Positions 1 through 6,540 of a stretch of DNA of 8,619 nt are shown here, in pieces (within the stretch, counting starts at the first letter, position 1; each line of letters opens with the position of its first letter). The DNA lies in contig JBAXQP010000105.1 of NCBI GenBank assembly GCA_037131655.1, forward strand, positions 1 to 8,619, read 5' to 3'. The notes under the pieces are model-generated. The model made no database searches. It saw nothing but the letters and a program-made list of their open reading frames with translations, and was not told the DNA's origin. A program made the translations under genes and the position numbers. Source of the stretch: a bacterium. GTDB lineage: Bacteria > Armatimonadota > Fimbriimonadia > Fimbriimonadales > JBAXQP01.

Positions 1-992
1 GCATCATTCGCGGCAAAAGGCACCTCTCCAACGAACTGGTCGTACTTAGAGTTACCGATGAGAATGGCATATTTCAATTGGTTAGGAACACTTTTCGGAG
101 GCGTAGTAGAAGGCTGCGTGGGGTTAGATACTGATGGCAAACCAGGAATTGTATTCTTCGACGGATCGATGATGATGATTTCCGGTACCGGACCACCGTT
201 CGAGCTTTCGCCTTTCAAAATTGGATAATTACCCGAATCTATCCCAGACCCAGCTTTGCGTTTAATCAGCATGCCTACATAGGTTGGTTCTTCCTTTGGG
301 GTTGCATCTGGCTCTTCGCTCACCTTTTCAGTAGCTTTGAGAGGCCTCGATTGTCCAACAATAGTCGGCACAGAAGGCTTCGTAGTTGGTTTCGATTCCG
401 GCTTAGGTTTGTTTTCAACCACCACGACAGGTTTTGGCGGTTTAGGCTTCTTTACATTACTAAGAGCCTTTTTATCATCAGAGGTCAAATAGGTTTGATC
501 GATGTTATTTCCCGATGTGCCTGGAGTAAATAATTCCTGACGGACTAATTCCGCTCTAACCGCGTCCCCAGATGCTTCATAGGTTTTAGAAAGAATAAAG
601 GTTACATATCGGTCTTTAAAACCATTTGAGCGCAGCCAATCGAAGTTAGCAATAGCTGCTTGTAATAAAGAGGCTTTCTGAGCATCCTCTCTCACATTCA
701 TCGCTGCCTTATAGGAGCAGTAACCAAGTCCCCAGTGTGGTGTGTATGGCGCTCCACTCCGCCAATTCCCAACCAATCCAGGTCCAATCTGAACTTTAAA
801 TGTCTGGTTAGTGTCATCGCCTTTGGCATTGATTGATTGCTCGAACAATTGGCTGGCTTTAACCCAATCTTTCGCACGCGCAGCACTGACGGCATTCTCG
901 TAAGTGGTCTGCCAGCTCGTATCTTCCGCAAAGGCGACCATAGTAATCAAACTAATTAGTAAAAAACAACCAAGAAACCGACAGAGATGCAT
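1..992 (-). CDS. Exported TPR / caspase-like (peptidase C14) protein, C-terminus outside the window
   Basis: The frame is open from an ATG at 992 to the left edge, giving about 331 residues with no stop. Residues 1-22 form a signal peptide: a short n-region, the hydrophobic stretch LLISLITMVAFA, and probable cleavage after AFA. Residues about 27-155 are helical and TPR-like (for example AKDWVKASQLFEQ, and SKTYEASGDAVRAELVRQ). Residues about 180-305 are a low-complexity linker rich in Pro, Lys, Thr and Ser. At 307-331 the motif KYAILIGNSKY followed by PFAANDA is the classic first strand and following loop of bacterial caspase-like C14 domains. The catalytic His and Cys would lie further downstream, outside the window, so activity cannot be judged. 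A GGAGG at 1002-1006 sits 9 bases before the ATG. It is the third gene of a same-strand run after the Ig-repeat protein and the PorV-like barrel, 96 bases after the latter. It is probably periplasmic or surface-exposed. The alternative is an inactive pseudo-caspase with a scaffolding role. Confidence 0.8.
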   Translation of the reverse strand, partial: MHLCRFLGCFLLISLITMVAFAEDTSWQTTYENAVSAARAKDWVKASQLFEQSINAKGDDTNQTFKVQIGPGLVGNWRSGAPYTPHWGLGYCSYKAAMNVREDAQKASLLQAAIANFDWLRSNGFKDRYVTFILSKTYEASGDAVRAELVRQELFTPGTSGNNIDQTYLTSDDKKALSNVKKPKPPKPVVVVENKPKPESKPTTKPSVPTIVGQSRPLKATEKVSEEPDATPKEEPTYVGMLIKRKAGSGIDSGNYPILKGESSNGGPVPEIIIIDPSKNTIPGLPSVSNPTQPSTTPPKSVPNQLKYAILIGNSKYDQFVGEVPFAAND

Positions 993-1088
993 CGCTTGTA
1001 ACCTCCGATAGCACAGTGAAGAGCGGATTCTACGGGTCGAAACCGCCCTTCTTCTGCAAATAAACATTCACTAATAATGTGAACTACG

Positions 1089-2294
1089 TTAGAACTTGTA
1101 GTTCAGACTGAGTATGCTGGTATCAACAACATCGCCAGAAACACCCAGAGCAAAATCAACTGCGAACTGATCGCTTAGCGGACGATATCCAACGCCCAGG
1201 ATGTATTCACTTTGATCCTCAAAGGTAGCCCCGCCGGCAGCACGATTTGTTCGGTAACCGGCTCTAATGGGAACAACCATTTTGTTCATGTACAATGTGT
1301 ATTCGACACCTACATGGACGTTTGTGACAGCTTTTCGTTGGTCTTCAGCTCCACTATTAGCTTCAAAGAAGTGTTCGACATCAACGGCGCCGATGAGATC
1401 GGATCCCGATCCTTCATCAGGTTTGCCGAAACGGCTGATTTGATAGGCAACCCCTCCAGCTAACCTTGCAGGCATCTCTTTGGTAAAATCGCTGAATTGG
1501 CCATGTCCGGTAAGTGAAATCTGGCTTCGATAGCAGGCACCCCAAGTCATTCTTGCACCAGGCGCCAAAATACCGATAATGCCACCAATTCCCGTTCCGG
1601 TAGCTGTATTACTTGAGGACGAATTAAAAGTTGAATCGTTAGGGTCAAGAATATCTGAGGAACTAAAATTGAACCGCTGCTGTCCAACAACTGCGCCAAT
1701 GCCCAGATTCAATTTATGGGAACGCTCAAGAGGAAAACCAAAAGCAATCGTTATCAGATCTGTATTGATTTCCTTCCTTTCTTTCCGTGTAAAGTTCGCG
1801 TTCGATTGTGAGTCTTCGCTAGTAAGTACTCCTGAGGATGTTTGCAGGAAGTGACCGATTCGAGCAAAGCTTATACCCAAAGTGCCACTACCAAATCCCC
1901 GCATGATCTGACTGAAAGGAATAACCACTCCAGCAAAATTAAAACCCATGTTGCCAGCATCGGTTTCATTAAAAGTCGAGGGATTACTCGCAAGCCCACT
2001 TAAAGAAGTGGTCACATTTGGCTGAGCGCCTAAGGAAGCCATCGCTTGCTGTTTGCTGATTACTGCCAGCGCGGCTGGATTATAGACTGTAGCGCTAGCA
2101 TCATAGCAAAGAGCCGTTACAGCTCCCCCCATTCCTTCCCCGCGAGCGCTAATACCTAAACTATATAAGGTGTCTGGAATCTGTGCTAAAGCCATACTCG
2201 CAAGCGTGGTTGCCATTACGACCATAAGCACAAAGCTTCGACATTTACTGGCTGAATTCAAATTAGTTAATCTCATCCTTGCCTCCGTTACCAT
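1089..2294 (-). CDS. PorV/FadL-like outer-membrane beta-barrel protein
   Basis: This 401-residue protein has a signal peptide (hydrophobic core about residues 21-36, cleavage after ALA at 37). The mature N-terminus carries the hallmark of the PorV/UPF0164/FadL-like family: GISARGEGMGGA, then DASATVYNPAAL at residues 65-76. The rest shows alternating beta-strand patterns, Gly-rich turns, a late VPIRAGYRTN segment typical of the family, and a terminal aromatic (LSLNYKF) as expected of a BAM-assembled barrel. In type IX systems PorV shuttles cargo to the surface; other relatives are channels of unknown substrate. It lies 18 bases after the Ig-repeat gene and is probably co-transcribed with it. 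Two starts are possible. The ATG at 2294 has GAGGAG 8 bases upstream. The in-frame ATG at 2276 (residue 7) has GGAGG 5 bases upstream and gives a more normal signal peptide without the acidic residue 4. The family is confident, the role is not. Confidence 0.8.
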   Translation of the reverse strand: MVTEARMRLTNLNSASKCRSFVLMVVMATTLASMALAQIPDTLYSLGISARGEGMGGAVTALCYDASATVYNPAALAVISKQQAMASLGAQPNVTTSLSGLASNPSTFNETDAGNMGFNFAGVVIPFSQIMRGFGSGTLGISFARIGHFLQTSSGVLTSEDSQSNANFTRKERKEINTDLITIAFGFPLERSHKLNLGIGAVVGQQRFNFSSSDILDPNDSTFNSSSSNTATGTGIGGIIGILAPGARMTWGACYRSQISLTGHGQFSDFTKEMPARLAGGVAYQISRFGKPDEGSGSDLIGAVDVEHFFEANSGAEDQRKAVTNVHVGVEYTLYMNKMVVPIRAGYRTNRAAGGATFEDQSEYILGVGYRPLSDQFAVDFALGVSGDVVDTSILSLNYKF

Positions 2295-2312
2295 AACTCC
2301 GACTCCTCATTT

Positions 2313-4469
2313 TTAGAAAAATTTGACAATAAACTTACTGGTCACTTTTACCGAAGTATTGCCTGATTTATCGGTTGCTGTCACTTCAATCGCATATGCT
2401 TTTAGCGCCCTGAAGGGCTTCGGTACAGTGATATTTACTGTTCCGAACCATCGCCCTATTGTCCCTGACTGAGCAACTATTTCTTTTAATGACGTGATAG
2501 AAGCTACCTGAACGCCTTTGTCATCTTTAATAACCGCTGTTACACCCGTAGCAAGCACGCTGTTTTGTGTCGCATCGGAAGTATTGAAGAACGAATCGGT
2601 TACATCGATAAGGACTGTCAGCTTTGTTCCAGGACGAATCTTCATATTATTGAAGGGGTAAGAGACTTTAACCGTCGGCTTATCGTTATCCACCCTAACG
2701 CTTATTGTCTTAGTAGCGCTATTACCAACTTCATTAGTTGCTGTCACGACGACGGAATGAAGTCCCGATGACGTGTTTGTGGCATCCCATGCAGTATCTA
2801 TGATGCTGCCCGTGCCGCTATCAATCTGCTGACCATCAACTCTAACCACCCAAGTAGCCAGAGCGTCATTTACTGTGCCGGAGATTTGGACAACACCCTT
2901 CACATAGGATTTATCCGTAGGAGTAGTGACCTCGAGTACCGGCGGTGTGTTGTTGACGGTAACCTGTTTGCTTTTTGTAGTAGACGAGTTGCCGGCTGTA
3001 TCAGTTGCAATAATCGTGACGGTATGTGTGCCATCAGGATACTTGGATGAACTATCAAGATTTTTCTGCGCTGTATTCCAATTAACGCTTATGCTCTTGG
3101 TAGTTCCACTACCCAACTGCACTTCACCTATCTTAACGATCCAAGTCACATCACTTGTATCCTGAATGGACGCTGTAATGGTCTGCGTTCCGAAGAACTT
3201 GACATCAGTTTTGTTCTCATCAGGGTTAGTGAGAGTGACAACCGGAGAGGTAGCGTCCTTCAGCAATACTACGCTTTTTTGCAGCGTATTGCCAGACTTA
3301 TCGGAGCCAATTAACGCCAACGTATGGGCGCCTTCGCTCAATAACGAAGGATCGAGGGTAGCGCTAACTGCGACGGTTGTTGAACTATCTGAGACTGTAA
3401 AAAAAGAGGGAGTAAAGCCGGTTGATCCGCCATCGATTGTGAGGTTCCATCCTTGCAGATTAGTATCACTAACGGTTCCTGTAATCGCCAACGGACTATT
3501 GCTAATCTGAGCGTTATTTACTGGCGTAGTCAGCGTCACCGTCGGCAATATACTATCGACTGTCACATCCACTGTTGAGGCGCTACCAACGTTTCCTGCT
3601 TTATCAGTAGCGGAGATGCTGATCGTGTGTTTACCATTAGAGAAGCTAGCAGCGTTCCAATTAATAGAAATACTGCCGCCAGACCCCGTTGACACAGAAA
3701 GTCCGGTTGTTCCGCCATCAACTTTCGCTTCCCATGTATTGGGATTTGCATCATTTACGGTTGCGGTGACCGAAACATTACTAGCCTTTACAAAGCCATT
3801 ATTAGCAGGGGTATTAATCGTCACTGTAGGAACGGTTCGATCGATCTTAACCGTTCTTACTATCCGGCTTTCGCTTCCAAGGGTGTCTCTTACAATTAAT
3901 GAAAGGGTATGAGTTCCTTGCGATACCGGGTCAGTGCTCCATTCAAAGCTAATTGCGCTTGCGGCATTATCTGTTGTCAGCCCAACGGTATCATCGAGCT
4001 TCAAGTCCCATGAACCAGCAGCCTTACCGGTTACAGTTACAGTTCCCTTTACCACAGCCCCCTCTAAGGGAGCGGTTAAAACGATAAAGTTTGTGTTATC
4101 AACTGTAACATTGACCGTCGTTGATATTTCGACAGGGTTACTGGTGTCTTTCGCATAAAGGGTTAAAGTATGGATAGAATCCGACAAACCCGTTGTATCC
4201 CAGAAGAAAGTATCGCTGGCGGTGGTGCCGGCATTTACTTGCTGTGAGCTTGGCGTATTCTTATCAATGACTGCACGCCAAGTCAATCCAGCGCCTGCAT
4301 TTGTAATCGTAAATTCGACTTTCGCCTTCCCGCCAACGGTACCGGTGTCAAAAGGCTTGGCGATATTCACGCTAAGCTGCGCAAATAGCACAGACGTAAT
4401 TGAGAGAAAGAAAATTGAAGCGAGGCTTTGAAACACCCACTTAAAGGCTCTTGAGTTAATCATTCCCAT
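2313..4469 (-). CDS. Exported surface protein with seven tandem Ig-like repeats
   Basis: This 718-residue protein has a signal peptide (residues 1-30, ending SVLFA). The remainder divides into seven Ig-like units at about 32-125, 126-211, 212-306, 307-405, 406-507, 508-595 and 596-718. Units 1-6 share landmarks: an opening strand of the TVTITTP type, a W-x-hydrophobic-x-hydrophobic-(D/G) motif (WRAVID, WDLKLD, WEAKVD, WNLTID, WIVKIG, WVVRVD), a GxHT/GxHS-like strand, and in units 3-6 ATDxAGN-like turns. Unit 7 is longer, lacks the Trp motif and the His strand, and may be a capping domain. No enzyme domain, transmembrane anchor, LPXTG motif or clear type IX sorting domain is visible. Such proteins usually act as surface stalks or adhesins. 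AGGAG lies 4 bases before the first ATG; a second ATG at 4463 is also usable. It is the first gene of the run with the PorV-like barrel and the caspase-like protein, which suggests these are export or display partners. Confidence 0.8.
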   Translation of the reverse strand: MGMINSRAFKWVFQSLASIFFLSITSVLFAQLSVNIAKPFDTGTVGGKAKVEFTITNAGAGLTWRAVIDKNTPSSQQVNAGTTASDTFFWDTTGLSDSIHTLTLYAKDTSNPVEISTTVNVTVDNTNFIVLTAPLEGAVVKGTVTVTGKAAGSWDLKLDDTVGLTTDNAASAISFEWSTDPVSQGTHTLSLIVRDTLGSESRIVRTVKIDRTVPTVTINTPANNGFVKASNVSVTATVNDANPNTWEAKVDGGTTGLSVSTGSGGSISINWNAASFSNGKHTISISATDKAGNVGSASTVDVTVDSILPTVTLTTPVNNAQISNSPLAITGTVSDTNLQGWNLTIDGGSTGFTPSFFTVSDSSTTVAVSATLDPSLLSEGAHTLALIGSDKSGNTLQKSVVLLKDATSPVVTLTNPDENKTDVKFFGTQTITASIQDTSDVTWIVKIGEVQLGSGTTKSISVNWNTAQKNLDSSSKYPDGTHTVTIIATDTAGNSSTTKSKQVTVNNTPPVLEVTTPTDKSYVKGVVQISGTVNDALATWVVRVDGQQIDSGTGSIIDTAWDATNTSSGLHSVVVTATNEVGNSATKTISVRVDNDKPTVKVSYPFNNMKIRPGTKLTVLIDVTDSFFNTSDATQNSVLATGVTAVIKDDKGVQVASITSLKEIVAQSGTIGRWFGTVNITVPKPFRALKAYAIEVTATDKSGNTSVKVTSKFIVKFF

Positions 4470-4532
4470 TGTGCTCCTCTCCCTGGTTGGGACTTATTGT
4501 CTGCCGTGGACAACCGTAGCGCCCATACGGCT

Positions 4533-4538
4533 ACTATA
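4533..4538 (-). promoter_or_regulatory. Weak candidate -10 box upstream of the Ig-repeat operon
   Basis: The minus strand reads TATAGT here, 63 bases before the ATG at 4469, in the 170-base gap after the HAD gene. No convincing -35 hexamer is found 16-18 bases upstream, so this is only a positional candidate. Part of the leader just downstream (4514-4534) can form two alternative short stems, CCGTA/TACGG or GTAGC/GCTAC. Confidence 0.2.
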
Positions 4539-4567
4539 CACTCTTACCTGTAATTCTACCTAGTCTT

Positions 4568-4583
4568 GGGCATAAGTATGCCC
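4568..4583. promoter_or_regulatory. Sixteen-base palindrome, possible operator
   Basis: GGGCATAAGTATGCCC has two perfect 7-base arms around a two-base centre. It lies in the gap between the HAD gene and the Ig-repeat operon, about 100 bases before the operon start and upstream of the weak -10 candidate. It is not followed by a T-run on either strand (the minus-strand T-tract at 4596-4586 precedes the stem), so it is not an intrinsic terminator. A dimeric regulator site is a reasonable inference, but nothing in the window identifies the protein. Confidence 0.35.
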
Positions 4584-4639
4584 GTAAAAAAGAAAACTTC
4601 TATGGTAATGTAACCAATTCCTCTATCGATTAATCAGAT

Positions 4640-5455
4640 TCATGCAAAATTCAAACAAAAAACATCTTTTATTGCAATCGCAACCCCTGCCTCATCATTT
4701 CGAGGCGCAATTCTGTCGGCAGCTTGCTGAATTGCTTCACCGGCATTCCCCATCGCAAACGATAACCCTGCCGACCGAAGCATTGGCAAATCGTTATGAC
4801 TATCCCCAATCGCAACTGTCCGCTCAGGCGCAATTCCTAAGTGTTCGCACACAACCTTTAAGCCATGCGCTTTCGAGGCCTTAGGATTCATCAGTTCGAG
4901 ATACTGCGGCTCACTGACAGTAATATATAAATTGTCACCATATCGCGCCTGCATCTCTTCCCAAAGCTTGGCGATAATCGGAGGATGGTCAACGATAACC
5001 AGCTTGGTTGGGGAAGTCCCTCGAAGCTCCTCAGTTGGGCGTACCAACACATTTTGTTCCCTCACATGCAGGTTATATCGCCGCCCCCATTCAGTGTCTT
5101 TACAACAAGAAAGCACATCGACATGATAGTAGTTCAAGTGAATGTCATTGGCGATACAGTAATCAAGAACCTCATCTGCTAGGTTCGTGGGTAACGGTTG
5201 ATGAGAAAGTATCTCTTCTTCCGACGTTCTAACCAAAGCTCCATTGCAGGAGATAATGGGGGTATCCAATCCCAATTCATTATAAAATCGCCGCATCGAG
5301 TGCTCGATCCGCCCCGAGGCCAAAACAACCTTAACTCCGGTGGAAACCAAACTTCTAACGGCATCAACATTCTGTGGCGGAATACAAAAAGCGCTATCCA
5401 GCAGCGTCCCATCCAAATCCATCACCAACAACTCATACTGCAAAATCAAATTCAC
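4640..5455 (-). CDS. Cof-type HAD-IIB phosphatase
   Basis: This 271-residue protein belongs to the Cof-like HAD superfamily of cytoplasmic, Mg-dependent phosphatases acting on small phosphorylated sugars, nucleotides or cofactors. All four HAD motifs are present: motif I DLDGT with nucleophile D13 and acid/base D15; motif II S47 in LASGR; motif III K195 in NPKASKAHGL; and motif IV GDSHNDLPML with D218 and D222. The region between motifs II and III is the alpha/beta C2-type cap expected of HAD-IIB, which sets the substrate, so the substrate cannot be read here. Length is normal for the family. The start is GTG at 5455, since the frame is closed by a TGA two codons upstream, and DLDGT falls at the usual distance from this start. 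No good Shine-Dalgarno precedes the GTG. It stands alone: 182 bases follow the preceding gene and 170 bases precede the next. Confidence 0.92.
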   Translation of the reverse strand: MNLILQYELLVMDLDGTLLDSAFCIPPQNVDAVRSLVSTGVKVVLASGRIEHSMRRFYNELGLDTPIISCNGALVRTSEEEILSHQPLPTNLADEVLDYCIANDIHLNYYHVDVLSCCKDTEWGRRYNLHVREQNVLVRPTEELRGTSPTKLVIVDHPPIIAKLWEEMQARYGDNLYITVSEPQYLELMNPKASKAHGLKVVCEHLGIAPERTVAIGDSHNDLPMLRSAGLSFAMGNAGEAIQQAADRIAPRNDEAGVAIAIKDVFCLNFA

Positions 5456-5460
5456 CTTTC

Positions 5461-5466
5461 ACTATA
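5461..5466 (-). promoter_or_regulatory. Candidate -10 box very close to the GTG of the HAD gene
   Basis: The minus strand reads TATAGT ending 5 bases before the GTG at 5455. A transcript started from it would begin at or within a base or two of the GTG, so the message would be leaderless. That would fit the lack of a ribosome-binding site. No clear -35 box is seen, so the call is tentative. Confidence 0.25.
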
Positions 5467-5637
5467 ATCCCAAGCCCTCTAAAGAACCGCTTCAGATAAA
5501 TAATATACGATCCAACCCTTAAGCTCGTTCCAAAACCGTCACAAATAAATATACCCGCTAAGGGATAGGTCATCTATGCTTATGGCCTAATGAGGATTTC
5601 TTGTAGGTGCGGAGAAAATATGTATCAAAACTGAATG

Positions 5638-6102
5638 CTAGAAATCAATAACACAAACTCCATCCTCTTTGTAATGCTCAAGCTCGTTATCAATCCAGTC
5701 CTCTCCAGGACGCACCATATGAAAGCGGATGGTGCAGCTGTCCTCATTCACAGAAAAAATACCACGAAACTGCTGCATCGGAAATTCAGCACGAAGCTGT
5801 TTATTTAACTCACGAAGAAAAGCAAATGCTATCTCCCCCCATTGATTATCGGTATAAAAATCAATGTGAAAGTGATTTATAGAGAACTCGCGGCCTGTCT
5901 TCTCGCTGCCATTCTTCTCGCCATATACAGCCTCATTCATAGAGGTTTTCGATAGCAATTTCTTAAGATAAACGCACCCGTCCATGTACACCAATCCAGC
6001 ACGTAGGATCTTCAATATCTCTTTTGGTATTTGCACATCGGTCTCTTCAAAACCGTTTGGGCAAAACTTGGCCATCATCCGATTGGTTTTAATCTTCATC
6101 AT
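5638..6102 (-). CDS. Hypothetical 154-residue protein
   Basis: I do not recognise this family. The product has no signal peptide or membrane segment and looks like a small cytoplasmic alpha/beta protein. The N-terminal third (about residues 10-50) is Lys- and Met-rich and contains a short GLVYMDGCVYLKKLL segment. The second half looks compact, with a strand (FSINHFHIDFYT, about 74-85), an amphipathic helix (about 88-106), a strand with SCTIRFHMVRPGE (about 126-138), and an acidic tail with WIDNELEHYKEDGVCVIDF (about 136-154). The acidic C-terminus and size resemble small immunity-type proteins, but this is only an impression. GGAG precedes two adjacent ATGs (6102 and 6099) by 4 and 7 bases; the second has better spacing. 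It is a single gene between the repeat-rich gap and the HAD gene. The good ribosome-binding site and the absence of competing frames support it as real. Confidence 0.6.
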   Translation of the reverse strand: MMKIKTNRMMAKFCPNGFEETDVQIPKEILKILRAGLVYMDGCVYLKKLLSKTSMNEAVYGEKNGSEKTGREFSINHFHIDFYTDNQWGEIAFAFLRELNKQLRAEFPMQQFRGIFSVNEDSCTIRFHMVRPGEDWIDNELEHYKEDGVCVIDF

Positions 6103-6232
6103 TTTTCTCCACGGTACAGCACATCCTCCTCAATCATACAATCACTCTACAAGTTAACATACGGGCAGTGTTTTGTCAAATATCTCCTAAAGCTGCTGAT
6201 ACATATATCAGCCCCATACGTGCCAACGGCAC

Positions 6233-6258
6233 GTCACCCTGAGCGTAGTCGAAGGGTC
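6233..6258 (+). repeat. Palindromic repeat unit 1 (CCCTGAG...TCGAAGGG type)
   Basis: The unit runs CCCTGAG (6237-6243), a five-base CGTAG spacer, then TCGAAGGG (6249-6256). The ends ACCCT (6236-6240) and AGGGT (6253-6257) pair. The same end sequences recur in the two units at 6313-6341 and 6386-6417, so this is one member of a local family. From memory, dispersed intergenic units with these ends occur in many bacterial genomes. Confidence 0.6.
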
Positions 6259-6263
6259 TTCCT

Positions 6264-6289
6264 GCAAAGCTCCGGCAGCGGCGCTTTGC
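6264..6289. repeat. Hairpin-forming inverted repeat
   Basis: GCAAAGC (6264-6270) and GCTTTGC (6283-6289) are perfectly complementary and flank a 12-base GC-rich loop. It follows directly after repeat unit 1 and may be part of the same mobile or dispersed element. No T-run follows, so it is not a standard terminator. Confidence 0.5.
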
Positions 6290-6312
6290 TCTGCTACCGA
6301 AGCATCACAAAT

Positions 6313-6416
6313 CCTTCGATATCGGCTTCGCCCTACTCAGGATAAGCGGAACTCTTTTTATTTATTCCCAACCCAAAATCCGCTTCCCTGAGTAGGCCTT
6401 AAGGCCATATCAAAGG
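6313..6416. repeat. Inverted pair of 38-base palindromic units with a 28-base spacer
   Basis: Arm A (6313-6350) read on the minus strand and arm B (6379-6416) read on the plus strand share three blocks in the same order: TCCGCTT, CCTGAGTAGG and ATATC(G/A)AAGG. Between the last two blocks the arms differ: arm B has the perfect palindrome GGCCTTAAGGCC (6395-6406) while arm A has a shorter GGC-GAA-GCC hairpin. The spacer (6351-6378) is AT-rich. The ends CCTGAG and TC(G/A)AAGG match repeat unit 1. This head-to-head arrangement of two units resembles a BIME or a short MITE. No target-site duplication was identified. Confidence 0.65.
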
Positions 6417-6448
6417 GCGGTGAGGTTGGCAATCAGATAGCTATCGGA

Positions 6449-6484
6449 GGAGATTGCTTCGGCACAAACCGCCTCGCAATGACA
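6449..6484. repeat. Second type of dispersed repeat (GAGATTGC...GCAATGACA)
   Basis: ATTGC (6453-6457) and GCAAT (6476-6480) bracket a segment with TTCGGC and GCCTC, giving a small imperfect hairpin. A further pairing is possible between GGCGGT (6416-6421) and ACCGCC (6468-6473), which would enclose the region. From memory, intergenic elements with GAGATTGC at one end and GCAATGACA at the other are common in bacterial genomes. It differs in sequence from the CCTGAG-type units next to it. Confidence 0.5.
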
Positions 6485-6510
6485 TGTTAAACAATGACCC
6501 AAATCCGGAA

Positions 6511-6540
6511 TCTAGCCTCCAGCTTCCAGTCTCTAGCTTC
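6511..6540. repeat. Imperfect direct repeat of a CTAGC(T/C)TCCAG-like unit
   Basis: CTAGCCTCCAGCTTCC is followed by CAGTCTCTAGCTTC, so CTAGC(C/T)TC and CCAG(C/T) alternate in a short low-complexity tract. It lies just downstream of the glycosylase gene. Origin and role are unknown. Confidence 0.35.

Noticed and set aside
1..27. Lipoprotein box (LGC at residues 7-9) in the caspase-like protein
   Set aside because: The hydrophobic segment follows the Cys instead of preceding it, so this is a normal signal peptide cleaved after residue 22.
351..533. Plus-strand Arg/Phe-rich frame
   Set aside because: It is the antisense of the Pro/Lys-rich linker of the caspase-like gene and has no ribosome-binding site or family features.
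698..931. Minus-strand frame inside the caspase-like gene
   Set aside because: It overlaps the caspase-like frame on the same strand in another phase; the signal peptide, TPR region and C14 motif belong to the longer frame, which runs off the window.
1067..1083. Stem TTCAC/GTGAA between the barrel and caspase-like genes as a terminator
   Set aside because: Only 5 base pairs with a 7-base AT loop and no proper T-run; too weak to stop transcription, and the next gene follows with a good ribosome-binding site.
4586..4615. T-rich minus-strand tract with a tiny GGT/ACC hairpin as terminator of the HAD gene
   Set aside because: The stem has only three base pairs and is separated from the T-run; the strong palindrome at 4568-4583 lies on the wrong side of it.
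5550..5567. TATCCC/GGGTATA stem followed by a T/A-rich stretch as terminator of the 154-residue gene
   Set aside because: The stem has a bulge and only three GC pairs, and the following stretch is not a clean T-run.
6031..6345. Plus-strand frame of about 100 residues across the repeat region
   Set aside because: Half is antisense to the 154-residue gene, and the rest translates the palindromic repeat into an Arg/Pro/Ser string with no ribosome-binding site.
6233..6484. CRISPR array
   Set aside because: The repeats are few, of two unrelated types, in mixed orientation and without regular spacers; no cas gene is nearby.
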